64,000 nt of DNA from Polytrichum commune (GCA_950295325.1 OX485808.1:29410527-29474526), one strand, 5' to 3'; counted from the stretch's first letter, positions 11,396-24,090 are shown. Made by a program: numbers and translations. The notes: a model not told the origin generated them from the letters alone.

Positions 11396-13774
11396 GGCAA
11401 GTGAAAGATGATGACTGGGCCAACATACACAGCCAATTAGACAGTTGGAAGGAAAACGGCCTAGTAATCTATTTCTAAGCTTACGACCCTAACAACGAAG
11501 ACCCAGAGAAACGTCATTTTCTGTTAGTCATACAGAGCGATTGGATGCGCGAGTTAGCAATCCAAATTACTCCAAACTCGGCATGGCCAATTGACAGTAC
11601 ATTCAAGACCAACCAATATAGGCTACTATTTATATGTTGCAATGTATCCCAATAACCGCGGATACGGTAAGCTCATTTTTTGATGCTTTGTTCTAAATAT
11701 TATCAAGAGGATCATGAGGCAACAGCATTGAGGCTAACTTTGCGGGCGGTTTTTGAGATAATGGGGCCTATTAGATCCAGTGCGATAGTGATCGATAAAA
11801 GTGCAACAGAGTTTAACGTTTTCACAACATTGATCAATGATGATCCATGGTGTTGGGCAAACAACGTCATAGGTAGTGAGCAAATCAAATGCAAATTATT
11901 GTTGTGTTGCTTTTATGTTAAAAAGGCGTGGATGGAACATCTTGTGTCTCATGTCACTGTTGACAAGAGAACTCAACTTTATCGTGAAATTTGCGGTCTT
12001 TTGGATTGCCTCACGGATGCCCAATTCAATTCAAAATATGTTGAATTCAAAATCATTTGGGCAACTGAGAAGCTAGTTTTGAACAATGTTGCAACTGGAT
12101 GGGCGGGAAATTGCAAGTGGCGTGGTATGTGGCCAAGATTTAACCGTCTATACGAGCATGGATTTGTGAATACAACAAATCTAATGGAAAGATTGTGGCA
12201 TTTTATAAAATATACCTTGTTCGATAAGAAAGTTAATCGGCGTTTGGATCAGTTCATTTGGGCACTCATAGGTATGTGATTGATTGATTTTTTTATTGCA
12301 TGTATCATTTTTATTACATATATATATATATATATATATATATCAAATATCAAATCAAATAATATTAATATTGGTTTTTTTATTGTATTTTATGTGTAGG
12401 GCAACATGGGACAGGCCTTAGGGTTGGTGGCGGTACATTGATAGAGCACTACATGCATGTAAATGCACTAAGCAATTCACGAAAATATTCAACAAAGGGA
12501 AGAGATCGAAAATACACAATCCGAATGCAAAAAACTAACGTCATGATAGAGAGGATAAAGACTGATCCACCAAGTAACCTTGAAGTTATCGATGATGTTG
12601 GTATGGAATTCCTCATCCGTAGCCAAAACAATACATGAACGTTGGTATGCAGTGAATTTGGGCACTGAGTGTTGTGAGAGTGAGGACAGAGTGTCTATTT
12701 ACAAACACCTTCTTGCTGTGAAAAAGTTGGTGGACGAAGAATTCACATATTCAAAGCGTATATTATCTATTGAAGAAAATGGATTTGTAAACAACTTAGA
12801 TGATGTGGGAGAAGATGATGTAATTTCTCCTACACAAAGCCCTAAACTTAACCTTCTATCTCCATCCATGGATGATATTGGTGTACAAGACGATAGTCTT
12901 GGTATTGTTTAAGGGGATTCATCAGAAGTGGAGGATGTTCCTCAAATCCAAATCCGATTAGCGAAGTTAAATGATTTATATGTTGAGTTGGGTCGAGATT
13001 TTTTCACAACATATCATATGAGAATTGTAGGTTTCAATTATATAAAAAACGCAATTAGGAGGTTAAATGCCATAAACAAAAGAACTTCAATTTGCCTTGA
13101 ACCCTCAATTAGTTCCTGGACGTATTTCTTTACCTTGTGCTGGTAGTAATATTGTTTCAATTCAAGCCAATGTATCGAGGACAAAATTTGGACATGGGAG
13201 GCATTGGAATCCCAAAAACAAAGATCTAGTTGGTTCAAGTGGGGACACGAACTCGTGACAAGCATCATGTACTCATACTACACTATGATTTATTGAAATT
13301 GTTATTTAATAACATGATTTATTGTTTCAAATCTTATGGTATGTAGGACCACCAATAATTAGAACCACTGCATTGGCACGACCTGAAACAGTAATGGAGG
13401 CTCGGCGACGACAATCAATGGCTCGGAAACGGAAGCGGATGCTACTTCCTAAATTGTATAAGCAAAAATGTCGTGTTTGTGGAGATGACAATTTGTTATG
13501 CGAAGGGGAGCAAACTAAGGAATGCCATAATTATGGGAATGCAATTGTACGAGGCGAGTCTCAAACGAGTTTCATTAAGATGGATGGTTCTTTTGTTGGG
13601 CAGTTGGTGGAGCTTTACAACGAGAATGCGAATATTTGGCAATTGGGAAAACTAGTCAACTACAACTTCTCAAAAGATGGGAAAGATGCACAATCCTACA
13701 CCCTTCTTATAGAACACAATGGCGAATCCATATTTGGGATAACCTTACCAGATGAATACATTAGATTTGCTTGA
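11396..13774 (+). pseudogene. Mutator-like (MULE/FAR1-type) transposase, degraded
   Basis: Translated segments follow MULE order. An N-terminal piece has 'YDPNNEDPEKRHFLLVIQ' and 'IDSTFKTNQYRLLF', matching the D-x-T-F-x-T-N-x-Y start of the MULE catalytic domain. The largest open piece (11680-12279) continues it, including a late 'NTTNLMERLWHFIK' segment. After a probable intron with an AT microsatellite, a SWIM-like region reads 'WYAVNLGTECCES...IYKHLLAVKKL', with its zinc ligands altered (CxC reduced to CC, CKH replaced by YKH). Breaks include in-frame TAA codons near 11477, 11653 and 11668 and frame changes near 12620 and 13080. The last open segment (13322-13774) contains CRVC and a 'FVGQLVELYNENANIWQLGKL' stretch resembling a small beta-barrel reader domain. 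Terminal repeats were not located. Confidence 0.65.
12318..12342. repeat. (TA)n microsatellite
   Basis: Uninterrupted TA dinucleotides in the probable intron of the decayed MULE transposase. Confidence 0.9.
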
Positions 13775-14094
13775 TCTTGTAGTCCAATTATTCAATATCA
13801 TTTAATATGCTTATGTAATTGAATTCTTTGCATTATTGAAATTGTATTTTTTGGAGCTATAATATATTACTCCATACCATCTGTATTGCTTAAATTCGTT
13901 GTATATGTTTTAACTCTCATCTTACTTATGTTTTTGTATTCCCTCAATAATATGATAACTTTATGACATTTATGATATTAATGAGAAGACAAGACCACGA
14001 TAATACAACAATTTTATGCCATTTGTTATATTAATGAAAAGTTGACACCTTAATAATACGACTTTTTGATGTTTTCCACATGTGTCATACTAAA
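13775..14094. other. AT-rich spacer
   Basis: Very AT-rich, with repeated 'attaatgaaaag / attaatgagaag' phrases. No gene seen. Confidence 0.5.
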
Positions 14095-14345
14095 GAGGGG
14101 AACAGTGCCAGGGCTCAGCCTTGTGCGTGAAGTGGACCCCGCGCTCGCCTGGCTTGTGTGTGAAGTGGCCCCCAACTTGGGGGCTGCTCCGTGGGCCCCC
14201 GCGCCTGCCTGCAAGCCATGCCCCCCTTTACCCCGTTGCCCTAGAGGCAACGCGGGGTAGCTGCCCGGCTCATTAAGAGCCGTGGATGGGCCCAGGTTGA
14301 GTTTGTGCTTGGGGCCATGGAGCGCCCCAGTGACATGGATCACCA
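14095..14345. other. GC-rich island with a perfect-arm hairpin
   Basis: About 250 bp that is visibly GC-rich between AT-rich flanks. It contains two motifs like 'cttgtgtgtgaagtggccc', which resemble the ends of the Tourist-like family at 32.7, 35.6 and 46.0 kb. It also contains a hairpin at 14229-14259 in which TACCCCG-GTTGCC faces GGCAAC-GC-GGGGTA around a five-base loop. Open frames occur on both strands but match no family I know. Possibly a foreign or unmethylated fragment. Confidence 0.5.
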
Positions 14346-15236
14346 CCACCTCCCTAGAGAGAATCACACACTACACCACCCAAACCTCAAGCTTATAATT
14401 CATTGAATTCACATTCTGCCAAGGTTTGCGATCGTGAAGAACCCTTATAGGGTGTTATATACTTTCATTTTCCACTAAAGGGTGTACGTTTTAGCACCAT
14501 CTATCTTATTGCTTTGTCAACAAGTAAAGTATATGGGCACTTCCAACTCCATAGAGAATTTGGACCGTGGGATCAAATTGAGGATTCTCTCATTGAAGTA
14601 GGCAATTGCAAATCACACAGATTGTCATTTTAAATTGTCAAAATTGGAGTTGAGATGCAAAAATTATAGGGTTCAAATAGTGCAAGATATTTTGTTGAAG
14701 TAATCATATGTGCCCCCCAATTGAGTGGACAAGCACTTTGAATACTTGGGCATCAAGAGTCTTTGTTCCACATCTCAAATGCAAATGGCGAAGTGTATTG
14801 TTAAATCTTCACACATACATACATACCCTTAGGGTTTTATCCTTTCAAGGTTTAAGGGGCTCAATGTATTACCTACCTATAATACACAACCTCTACAAGT
14901 CCTACCAAGTCTTACAATCAAATTCTTCATAATTCAATGTAATTGAGTACATTATGTTATGTTGAATGAGAAATAAAAGTCATCATATTTGACATTGATA
15001 ATCAAAATACCAAGTATGTATTTGCATTCAAGGGCACCAAGGTTGTGTATTGAGACCAAATCTTCACTTCCAATGAGGCATTCAAATAATTTAAAAAGTG
15101 CACTTTATGAATGAGCTAATCTTGGATATAATCATTTGAGACAGTTAGCTAAAATGAAAGAATGTAACACAATTTCACATTGTACAAAATTGAAGTTTAT
15201 TCCTCTTGGACACGGATTGGGCCTCATGGACATGTA
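14346..15236. other. Noncoding spacer
   Basis: No gene, tRNA or clear repeat unit recognised. Confidence 0.4.
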
Positions 15237-15537
15237 AGGTAGGAGCACCTTAAACCAAGACTACACCCAAAACCAACAACCTCAAAACCTTGCAGAATAG
15301 GTACATGTTGATATTGAGAATGTTCACCATGTGAACATGAGGCCCACACAGTTTTGGGTGCCAACACAATTTTCAATTCAAAAAATTGTAATTATTTTAA
15401 TATTGGGGGAAAAAACAAAAACAACTTGCAATACACATGGGTTTTTGTTTTAAACATGCGAATGAAACTTTTTGGTTCATACAACTGCCACAGGTACGTC
15501 AAATACCTTAATTTCTCGATTTAAGGTGCTCCTACCT
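15237..15537. mobile_element. Miniature TIR element with TA target duplication (301 bp)
   Basis: The ends AGGTAGGAGCACCTTAAA and its reverse complement TTTAAGGTGCTCCTACCT are near-perfect over about 18 bp, each flanked by TA. There is no coding capacity. A TA duplication suggests a Tc1/mariner-like mobiliser, but the termini do not look like canonical Stowaway ends, so the superfamily is open. Confidence 0.65.
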
Positions 15538-17290
15538 TAGGAGTTAATATCTTGTCAAAGAGTAACAAAAACTAGAGTTGTAATCCCACATCTTATAAAC
15601 AAGAATTTAACAGTGCACTTTGACATCAACAGATTGGTATATTGTAAAATGATATCAAGATTAATCTTACAAAAATCGTCTCGACGTTGGTTTGCTCAGA
15701 GTGTGCAATTTCCTGCATTAATACTCCAAAGTTTATCAATAAATTGGATGTTTTAGCCTCCAAAGTGGAGAATATGCAACCACTAAAACAAATTTAACCC
15801 ATATGCAAATAGGATTTAAGGTCTAAGGCATCCATAGTCGATTAAACCACTCACTAGGGTCATGTAATGCTAACATGGATGAGATCTATATTTTTTAGGG
15901 GAACGCAGTTAAGGTTTATGTGGTGGAGGCTTGTGATTGATTACTTGAATAAGAGTTTTGACAATTGTCGTAACCAAGCACTAGAATATAGATGAGCAAT
16001 ATTGGTTAACCTATAAATCGACTATGTGTTACCCTAAATTTACCACTTCAAAGATTGTAGCAATTTCCATATTTATGAAAGATTTTTTTATTTTTTTTCT
16101 TTGCATTCTCCTTGAAATTTGTTTCTCTTCGCAAGAAAAATAATTCCCTGCTATTACTCCTCCTAAATAGATGCAAACTCTCTTATTTTATCGGTTATAG
16201 ATGCCTCAACCTTAACGAGGCAGTGTTGCCTGTTCATGTTGACGAGTCTTAAGAGCATCACCTTTGCTAAAAATGCAAGAATTGATGAAAGTAGAGCATG
16301 ATGGTGATGACCAAAGCAATTATAGAATGAACTTACAAATGCCTTGTAGCAAAGGTCAAGAAGGTTAACTTCCTGAATGCATCAAATAGAAACACATCAG
16401 ATCAGGGTCACAGCTAAAATGCCCAATGAAATTCTGCCTTCCTCCATCTAAAAGAAAAGATGCATATCTAAGGAGCAGCTAGTCACCCTCAAAAAAGAAT
16501 TTGGTTACAATGCATAAAAATGAAAATTTATTGCAAAGAAACTAAAACAGAAGGCCGTGTGTAAGAATACATCTCTGTGCTTGCCCATGGCAGAATGCCT
16601 GGTACTAAAAAGAAGAGCCGCAGTATCTAACTGTAATGTTGTATCATCTGTTGTAAACCTGGAGAACAGATGGCAGTGCATAAGAAGCTAACAATTACAG
16701 ATGCAAACCACAGAAAGTAGCAACAAAATCTTCAAAAACGGAGGAGAACTCTGTTGTAATCTGCACCTCCAAGATAACTACTACAACAGAGCAGACAGAA
16801 TGAGATCAGAAGCACATACTTCTGCAAGATGTTGTGTGCTTAAAGACATTGCAGGTTCACCCAAATCTATATGAGTTAAGAAACAATTGAACAATCATTA
16901 CGTAATTCAAAATATCACCTCCTTGATAACATGTTCTGTAACAGGTCACCAAATAGATCATAATATCAATTACATAATAATTGTACAATTATACGAGTGT
17001 TACTTTGCTACATACAGTAGTTTCAATACAGTACTATTTGCAATATGGACATGTCAGAAGCCCACCTTGGTCACCTTTCACTACCAAAGCCTCAGAAGTA
17101 TGCGAGACATGAGGTGCAGAGCAAGCTTTAGAAACACCTTACAACTTATAAATAAATTGTTTTCCTATGTACTCTACCAGCCCCCAGCAAAATATGCCAA
17201 CAATGGTTGGACATGACACGATTGAATGGATTGGACTCAAAAAGTGTACTCACCTAGGTAAAGGAGGAATCCCCCTCAAGTTGAGCTCCG
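15538..17290. other. Spacer and likely 3' flank of the PIRL gene
   Basis: No coding pattern is recognisable. The part nearest 17290 should contain the 3' untranslated region of the minus-strand LRR gene. An open frame at 16887-17216 on the + strand has no family features. Confidence 0.4.
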
Positions 17291-20200
17291 TTAAGCTTTT
17301 ATATGAAGATATTTATCCTCTTTGACATTATACTTCGAGGTTTTGTTCTTCTTGAAGACACCGAACAGCGATCCCAGACCACCTTTTTTTGGTTGCAATT
17401 TCGCTTCATTTTTCCTGTTCTCCACATCCTCTTTCATAAATTGTAGCACAGCCTGCAGTCCCAGTTTGTTTCATATGTTAGCTATACAAGTTCATGGACT
17501 GCTTTTTGACCACTTAGGGGGGAAAAAAAATTACTGTAACCAATGTGCAAATGCAGACCACAGGCCGATTCTGTTGGAAAAGAAGAAATACCTCCAATCC
17601 TTCTCGAGTCTTCTGCAGAGGTGGTCTAATCCATGGGTTACCATCCAGTTCAAGCTTCTTAAGGCCTGTCAGCATGCAAAAGGAGTCAGGCAGCACTGAG
17701 ATATGATTCCAGCTGACATTCAGCTCCCTCAAATTCTGCAAGTTTCCAATTGATTGAGGGAGCTCCCTCAATTCCGTGAAATTGGATGAGATGTCAAGTT
17801 TTGTCAGGTTGGTAAGCAAGCACAGGCTTTCAGGGATATTGGCTAGCTGATTATGATGTACATCCAACTCCCTGAGATTTGTGAGCGAGGACAAGGTGGT
17901 TGGTAAGCTCGTCAGGGTATTGATATGGACGGTTAATCTCTGAAGTGACATCAAGCGGCCCATTGCTTCAGGCAATGCCTTCAATTGATTGAATTCTGCG
18001 TTAAGTTCAACAAGTCGCGTGCAGAGACCTATTGTGTAAGGCACTTCCTCAATTTTGTTGTTCTTAATGTCCAGATGTTCCAAGTTTGTAAGACAGCCAA
18101 GAGCATCTGGTAAACTTTTGAGCATGTTTGATTGGGCATCCAGACAAGTGAGCTGATCCAATTCACCAATAGACTCAGGCAATGCTTCAAGGCGATTTCC
18201 TGCACACCATAAAAATAGGATACAAAAATATTAGCATCATCACCTACTACTGTATCTCCAATCTAAATGGTCCACAAGAGCTTCGGAGAAACATTAATAA
18301 GTGCGAGTATCTTGTCGTGATATACTAAAGTGTGCTTCATACGCTGTAGTTCACCAGCCATTCCTGACATGGAGAAAAATGTACAAATCTCCTTCCTAAT
18401 GTCCACTCTAGAACTCTTGATTGAGCAGGGAATAAATTTCAATTCCATCTTGCATCAAGGATTCCTACCACATCATGCCTACTATACTGCATCTCAATCA
18501 CAGGCAATCCAGAAAACCAAACACAGATATTCACAAACCTATTAATTTTCAAGCTTTGAGTTTGGCTGCTATAAATAAATCGCTTCTTACACAACCAGCC
18601 ACTATAAAATACAGATGGATTGTTAAGCTTCACAAACTCAATTTCTTGAAGCTCCTTTAGGATATGCACAAGAACAGACATACAGGTATGGTAAAACATA
18701 TACCAGCTATATCTAGTGAAGTCAGATTCTTGAGATTCCCTATTGCTTCTGGAATCCAGGTAAGATCCATGTTGCTGAGTTTCAAGGTCTCCAAGTTTTT
18801 GGCTTCAGCCCTAGCCAGTATTGCCGAAAGTTGGGGTGACATTAGTCGAAGACCTTCACCAACACCGTCACTTGTTGAAGTTTCTGGTTCTACAAGATTA
18901 CAATTAAACCCTATAAGATGGAAAGCAGGAAAACAACTACAGATCAAACTAACAGCATATTGAAAATCAATTTAGACAATTGAGAGATAAAAATCAGGTT
19001 CTTAATCTTTTACTTGTACTGAAACATTATGATCCACATCAATCAACACGCAAAGAGCATAATGTAGGAATCAGAACCTGTGGGCCTTGTTTTTGAAGCT
19101 ACTTCTGTTAACTCTGTGTAACCTTGCACTCTGTCATTGACGGAAGCTGGCGATGGTTTCCAGGACTGGGCATCTAAACGACCTTGAGACAAAGATCTTC
19201 TGCTTGTGAGCAATGTGCCTGCATCCGGTATATCACTGTCTTCAGAAACGGAAGGTAGAGAGTTGGACTTTGGACCATCTGTTGTAGGACTTCCATTGTC
19301 TTTATAATCATAGGCTGAACCATTGACCACTGCACCGTTGTTCAAGGGATGAGATGCTGCATTCTGGGCTTTTTCAATCAAACTGTGGAAGTTTCTGTGC
19401 CGTTCTTCTAGAGCCAAGGTCGCCTTTGCCATGCGCTTCTCAGCTGCTGCCTGCAAGTTATTCCCAGTAAGTGGGTCAGAGGCTATAATCCTCATAATAT
19501 CTTTCCAAATACCTGGATTTAGTATCAAGAGTAGCAGGTCTTTCAATCAACTACTAACCACATTTTCTCTGATTCACAAGGTGATATTCCAGAAAGAAGA
19601 GCTACTCAATTTACTATTCAAGTGCTTCTTAGGAGATCCTGCTTCACAGCTTCTCTACATTGAAAAACCTTTTCCCCATCTTAGTATCGTTGTGAGCTTC
19701 AACAGGTGCTGCGTGAAAAACCTCCAATTACAATTCCCATAGGCAGTTTTGTTTCCACATAGAACATTAGGGTTCAATACTGCAAAATCTGTGCTATCCA
19801 GGACTTCAACCTCATTTAGCCAAGTAAAAATGGTAGAGAGCTAGAGTTACAAGGACAAGTCTTGTAAATAGCAGCACTGATTTTTCTGATTAATGCTTAA
19901 GCCAAAGGCCCAAAGCTTGCCTAGAACTGTTCTTTCCACTCTCACCTTCCTGCGACTGTGAAAAAAGCCAGGTATTTCAAAAACTCTCCTACCCAATTGC
20001 TCAATAGAAGCGTATCTTTCGCGAAATAGAAGCAAATCAAAAGTGACACGATGCATCACGTAGGATCCTGCCTCTACAAGTACACTTGAAACCTGCTCCA
20101 CATCTCCTCGTTCACATGACAGAAAGTTAAACCAATGTTGAACGGGTATACAGGAGAATGCATCGTATCAATACTCAACGTCAAAATAGTATCAAAGAAC

Positions 20201-20942
20201 CTATCCGACTAGTATCGAATTTATAATACCAATCAGAAATTGATATTTGGTGGGTATCTCAAGGTGAGAGAATCTTTGTATGTCCGAGTTATTAGTTGGG
20301 TCAATACCATTCTACACCATATTGATATCTTCTTGCATGGTATATGGACCCGAATGGTATCGGAAAAAAAAACAAATCCTCAAATACCCATACCAGGTAT
20401 CAAATTAATGTGAAATCCTCATTATTGATACCCGAATGGTATAAAAAATAAAAATAAGACGATACTAGTCCAATCACTGAAGCAATTGTCTGCATACTTC
20501 CATCTTGTCTCATTCAAGACTCGTGTTTGACAGCATGAATTCTTGTCGCCAATTATCTATAAGGTATCGATCTCCATTTCTCTCAAAGCACTTATTCATT
20601 TGTTCAATTTACCATGCAATCATGCAATGGAGATTGTCTGGTACTAATAAGTTCGAAAACAGGGCATCATACTGGAGGTAATTCTTCCTGCATACCGCAT
20701 ACCTGCTCGCGTATCAAATCTTCACGCATTTCTAGATAAGCACGAAAGACATGTTGTGGAACTCCGGGAGGTCTAGGCCGCTGGAAAAGCTCCTCCAATC
20801 GAGAAGCGAGTGATCCATCTACTCTGGCCACTGTCTGTTGAGCAATTTGCACTTCCTCTGGTGCAGGACGGGCTGGAAGCTTCGCCTGTAGTCTTAACAT
20901 ATCGGCTATCACATCCTCAATAGTCTCCATGTGCTTCCCCAT
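17291..20942 (-). CDS. PIRL: Plant intracellular Ras-group-related LRR protein (PIRL family)
   Basis: Minus-strand exons: 20942-20703, 19450-19078, 18889-18704, 18199-17592 and 17452-17291. They total 1569 nt and encode 522 aa plus stop, with continuous phases. Residues 1-205 are the charged, largely helical N-terminal region seen in PIRLs (METIEDVIADMLRLQAKLPA, later EKRMAKATLALEERHRNFHSL). Residues about 236-457 are ten leucine-rich repeats of the LxxLxLxxNxLxxLPxxIGxLxN type found in Ras-group LRR proteins such as SHOC2. The tail is lysine-rich (KKNK) and may be an interaction or localisation segment. No signal peptide or transmembrane helix is seen, consistent with a cytoplasmic scaffold or adaptor. 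Exon 1 to exon 2 joining is supported by a continuous helix pattern (LIREQ then AAAEKRM). The exon 2 donor (CAG/GTTCTG) is weak. Intron 1 carries a dispersed repeat. Confidence 0.88.
20130..20480. repeat. Dispersed 'GATACC/GGTATC' repeat in PIRL intron 1
   Basis: This block shares ordered phrases with 56755-57110 and 57112-57455 in the carrier gene: 'gaatgcatXgtatcaata', 'gatatttggtg', 'taccattctacaccat', 'cttgcatggtatat' and 'gaatggtat'. Copies show inverted ends near the motif caatgttg...ccggtata. Probably a non-autonomous TIR element that settles in introns. Confidence 0.6.
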
Positions 20943-22030
20943 CTTGAAAATCGCTCACGTGTTGGACAATAAGCAAACAATTCTTGCTCAAACACTATTA
21001 CCAATACCTATCTCCCAGTCTCTATCTACCGAAAGAGCAGAGGACATTTAATTGCTAAGGTAACTAAAGAGATGAAAAGTAAAGTTGGCTCCAGGAGAAG
21101 GTTATCTACATATATGTAGCTGCTTAACTGTGCAGTACAGAACTAACGCCAACGAAAGTAAATCTCTGAACTGCTTGTTTGTTCTTGTTTGAGAATTCAC
21201 GGCTGGGGAAATATGTCGATGGTGCTCTAAGGAAATCTTTTTGCAAATAGGACAACAACGGTTTGTAATATACGTACAACCTGTCAATCAGCCAACAACA
21301 ACAACAACAACAAAAATATGAGAGTCGCGATGGATTAAGATTAGTCAACTGCAATCTCAATATTCCCGAAACTGGACTTCATCGCAACATAAGATCAGTC
21401 CTACACTAAAATCTCTTCAATCACAGTCATGTCTCGTGATATCACAGGAAACAATCGGACACACCAAAATGGCCTAACTGTACAAATCGCGCTACTCCTT
21501 CCTTCATAACATCATCACAAACGAGTCTCTCTCTCTCTCTCTCTCGCTACAGAAGCAAGCTTTGCGAAATATACACCAATAGAGCTCTTTAAACCCGAAC
21601 TACACAACATAAGAACCGAATAAAACATTATAACTCTGCTCATAGAATCCGCAAGTAGTGGAGACCGTAAATCCTCATAGAAGCTTCCAGAAGACGCCAT
21701 TCTCCAAGCGGTAATGACCAAGCTAACTAGAGCTCTCAAACATTTGCTCTTGAAACGAGCTATGTAGTAGTAGTTCGCACACTTAAGCGTGACGCGCAAG
21801 ACACGAGCGCCAAAATTTTATAAAAGTCGAGCCGAACCTCAAACAGGATGCGGACACCAGCGTCCTTAGATATAGATATTACACTAACAACCAAAAAGAA
21901 GCTCCAGAGTGCCTTGAACCTTAAAGAACAGAATGAGAGGCGTTCAACCACATGGCAGGCTACTGCCGAGATTCAGAGATGGCCAAGCGCAGGAAATGGA
22001 ACAACTGAGCGCGGGGAGCCTCATTTGGAG

Positions 22031-22081
<51 letters not shown>

Positions 22082-22319
22082 GAAGAAAGAAAGCTTGAGG
22101 GAGAAAAAAATACACGAAATGAACGAGCGTACGATGAGCGGGCAGAATCTACGGAGACAACAGGAAGCGGACAGGCATTTCGGAAGCCCGCAAAACCAAG
22201 AAGTAGATGCTCGGATCACCACTTGCGATTGAATGTATAAAATTGTTGGCGCAAGCTTGAAGCCAGCCAGCCAGCCAGCCTGCCTCCGAGCACAGAACGA
22301 TCCTTCGCGACGCGACCAC
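20943..22319 (-). promoter_or_regulatory. PIRL upstream region with CAA and TC/GA repeats
   Basis: The region 5' of the PIRL start contains a (CAA)n run at about 21293-21312, a (TC)n run at about 21525-21545 and a long (GA)n run at 22033-22079. In plants GA/TC tracts near transcription starts can bind BPC/GAGA-type factors. That role is inference here. No TATA box was assigned. Confidence 0.4.
22033..22079. repeat. (GA)n microsatellite, about 22 units
   Basis: A perfect GA run upstream of the PIRL gene. It produces artefactual Arg/Glu or Ser/Leu open frames. Confidence 0.95.
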
Positions 22320-22339
22320 CGGGACGACGACGAGGACGC

Positions 22340-23165
22340 ATGGAAATAGGTCCCCCTTTCCCGCTGTCCTCTCCAGCTCCCACCTCCGCCAGGCCAGGAC
22401 AGTCTCGGAAGTAGGGTGCCCGAGAAGAGGGCTTCTCTCTCCTCTGTCCTCCCGGAAGATGGCCTTGGAATTAGGGCCTCGCTCCTTGTCTAGCCTGTCC
22501 TCCTGCTTAAGGCTGGATAGGCGCGGGATTAGGGTCCATTTTCATCACGGAGCTAGGCCCCCTTCCCCTCTGTCCTCTCCTCCCACCTCGGCCAGGATAG
22601 CCCCGGCAATAGGGTCCACAAGAGAAGTGCTTCTCTCTCTACCCCCACCCCCTTCCCCCAGAGGATGTCCCTGGAAATAGGACCTCCATCCCTTGTCTAG
22701 CCGTCCTCTAGCTTTTGACTGGATGTGCGCGGTAATAGGGTCCGTTTTGCTCACAAAGACCGGGAACACAGAACCGGGGCCCCTTCCTTTTTGTCCTCCT
22801 CCCCCACCTAGGTCAGGATAGACTCGGAAATAGGGTCCCCATGAATAGGACATCATTCCCCCATGATTTGACAAGATGGTGCAGAATTAGGACCTTTCTC
22901 CTCAATCTAGCATGTCCTCCAACATATGAATGGACTAGGGCAGAGTTAGGGTTGCTTTTGCTCACAAAGACGATGACACACGGAATTAGACCCCTTTTCA
23001 CCTCTATCTTTACCTCCACCTCGGTGAGGACATCCTTGGGCCCGTGGAAATAGGATCTTTCTCCCTTGGCTAGTCCTCTAGTATTTGACATGCGGGCACG
23101 GAATTAGGGTCCACTCTGTCCACCTGCACTATTGGCTCTTATATGCCCCGGAAATAGGTATCCCT
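22340..23165. repeat. Degenerate minisatellite of about 60 bp with core GGAATTAGGGTCC
   Basis: Cores resembling GGAATTAGGGTCC or GGAAATAGG recur at 22342, 22407, 22467, 22525, 22605, 22673, 22731, 22826, 22884, 22943, 22982, 23046, 23100 and 23150, mostly 50-80 bp apart. Between cores, phrases such as CCTTGTCTAGCC, TGTCCTC and CACCTCGG also repeat. A higher-order period of about 220 bp is visible (TTGCTCACAAAGAC at about 22747 and 22956). The array is GC-richer than its surroundings and has pyrimidine-rich stretches. No coding function seen. Confidence 0.75.
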
Positions 23166-23180
23166 TGCCTATTTGTCCTA

Positions 23181-24089
23181 GAGCTTGACAACCTTGGCAC
23201 CCATACTAGATGTCAACAATACCTAAAGAGTCCCAAGCGTGCACGCTCACCCGAGACTAAACTCATGGTTGCTTTCCGACACTCAAGGGCCAAATGAATA
23301 GAGAGGAAATGGGGGGAAAAAATTATGTGATTGATGGGGGATAAAGTCTAGTGACATATGAAAGGATGGAATTTCAGATAACCATTGTATAGCCCAAGTG
23401 ATTCTATTTGAAGCCAAATTAACTCCTTCGTTAGGGTTAGAGACCTTAAGTTATTCTACTGAGATTCAATTGGAGTTAATCAACAACAAACTTGGGGAGT
23501 AGGTTTTTATTGCACCCTCCATGATGGGTGTCACGAATTAAAGTCCACTCGATCAGTCAAGTTAATTTACTTGTCTTCCCGCAAACACCGGTTCGGGTTT
23601 GCATGGCACCATGTGCAAACAAAAATCTTGAGAGGTGCATGAAATCCGAATTTGGACGTACACGTTTTTTGGTGCATGGGTTCAAATGTTTCCAAGGCCA
23701 ACGATGAGGGGCCTTGAGTAGGTACTTTCAAGCTTCGACACTTGTAACTTAAGTGGAGGGCCACGTTCCCATTCTCGAGGGCCACATTGTCGCAACAAGC
23801 TTCTTCTTTATTAGTACATTAGCTCCGGGTAATAATAAACTACCCACACCATGCCACAAAACGAGAACCCGGGAAGTTGTCCAATTGTGCATGTCATCCT
23901 ATCATACCCTTTTTTTCATCATTTCTTGTACATGAGTTCAAATATTAGTTGCAACTTCACCAATCATAGTAGCATTTACGCAGAGGTGTGTTGGGTGTCG
24001 GAGGATATGGCCACTTTCCGACACGAAAGGTCAAAAAGAGAGAGAGAGAGAGAGAGAGCTTGGCCTAGCTCACATACATTCATCTATCA
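23181..24089. other. Noncoding spacer with GA repeat
   Basis: No gene recognised. A (GA)n run lies at 24037-24058, just before the TIR element that starts at 24091. Confidence 0.4.
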
Positions 24090-24090
24090 A

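Noticed and set aside
19847-20101. Open segment starting VSSVLVEAG as an extra PIRL exon
   Set aside because: It could splice in phase after exon 1, but its sequence does not continue the PIRL helix, whereas joining exon 1 to 19450 gives an uninterrupted helical pattern.
21848-22240. 130-codon open frame with Arg/Glu repeats
   Set aside because: Produced by the (GA)n microsatellite; no homologous domain.
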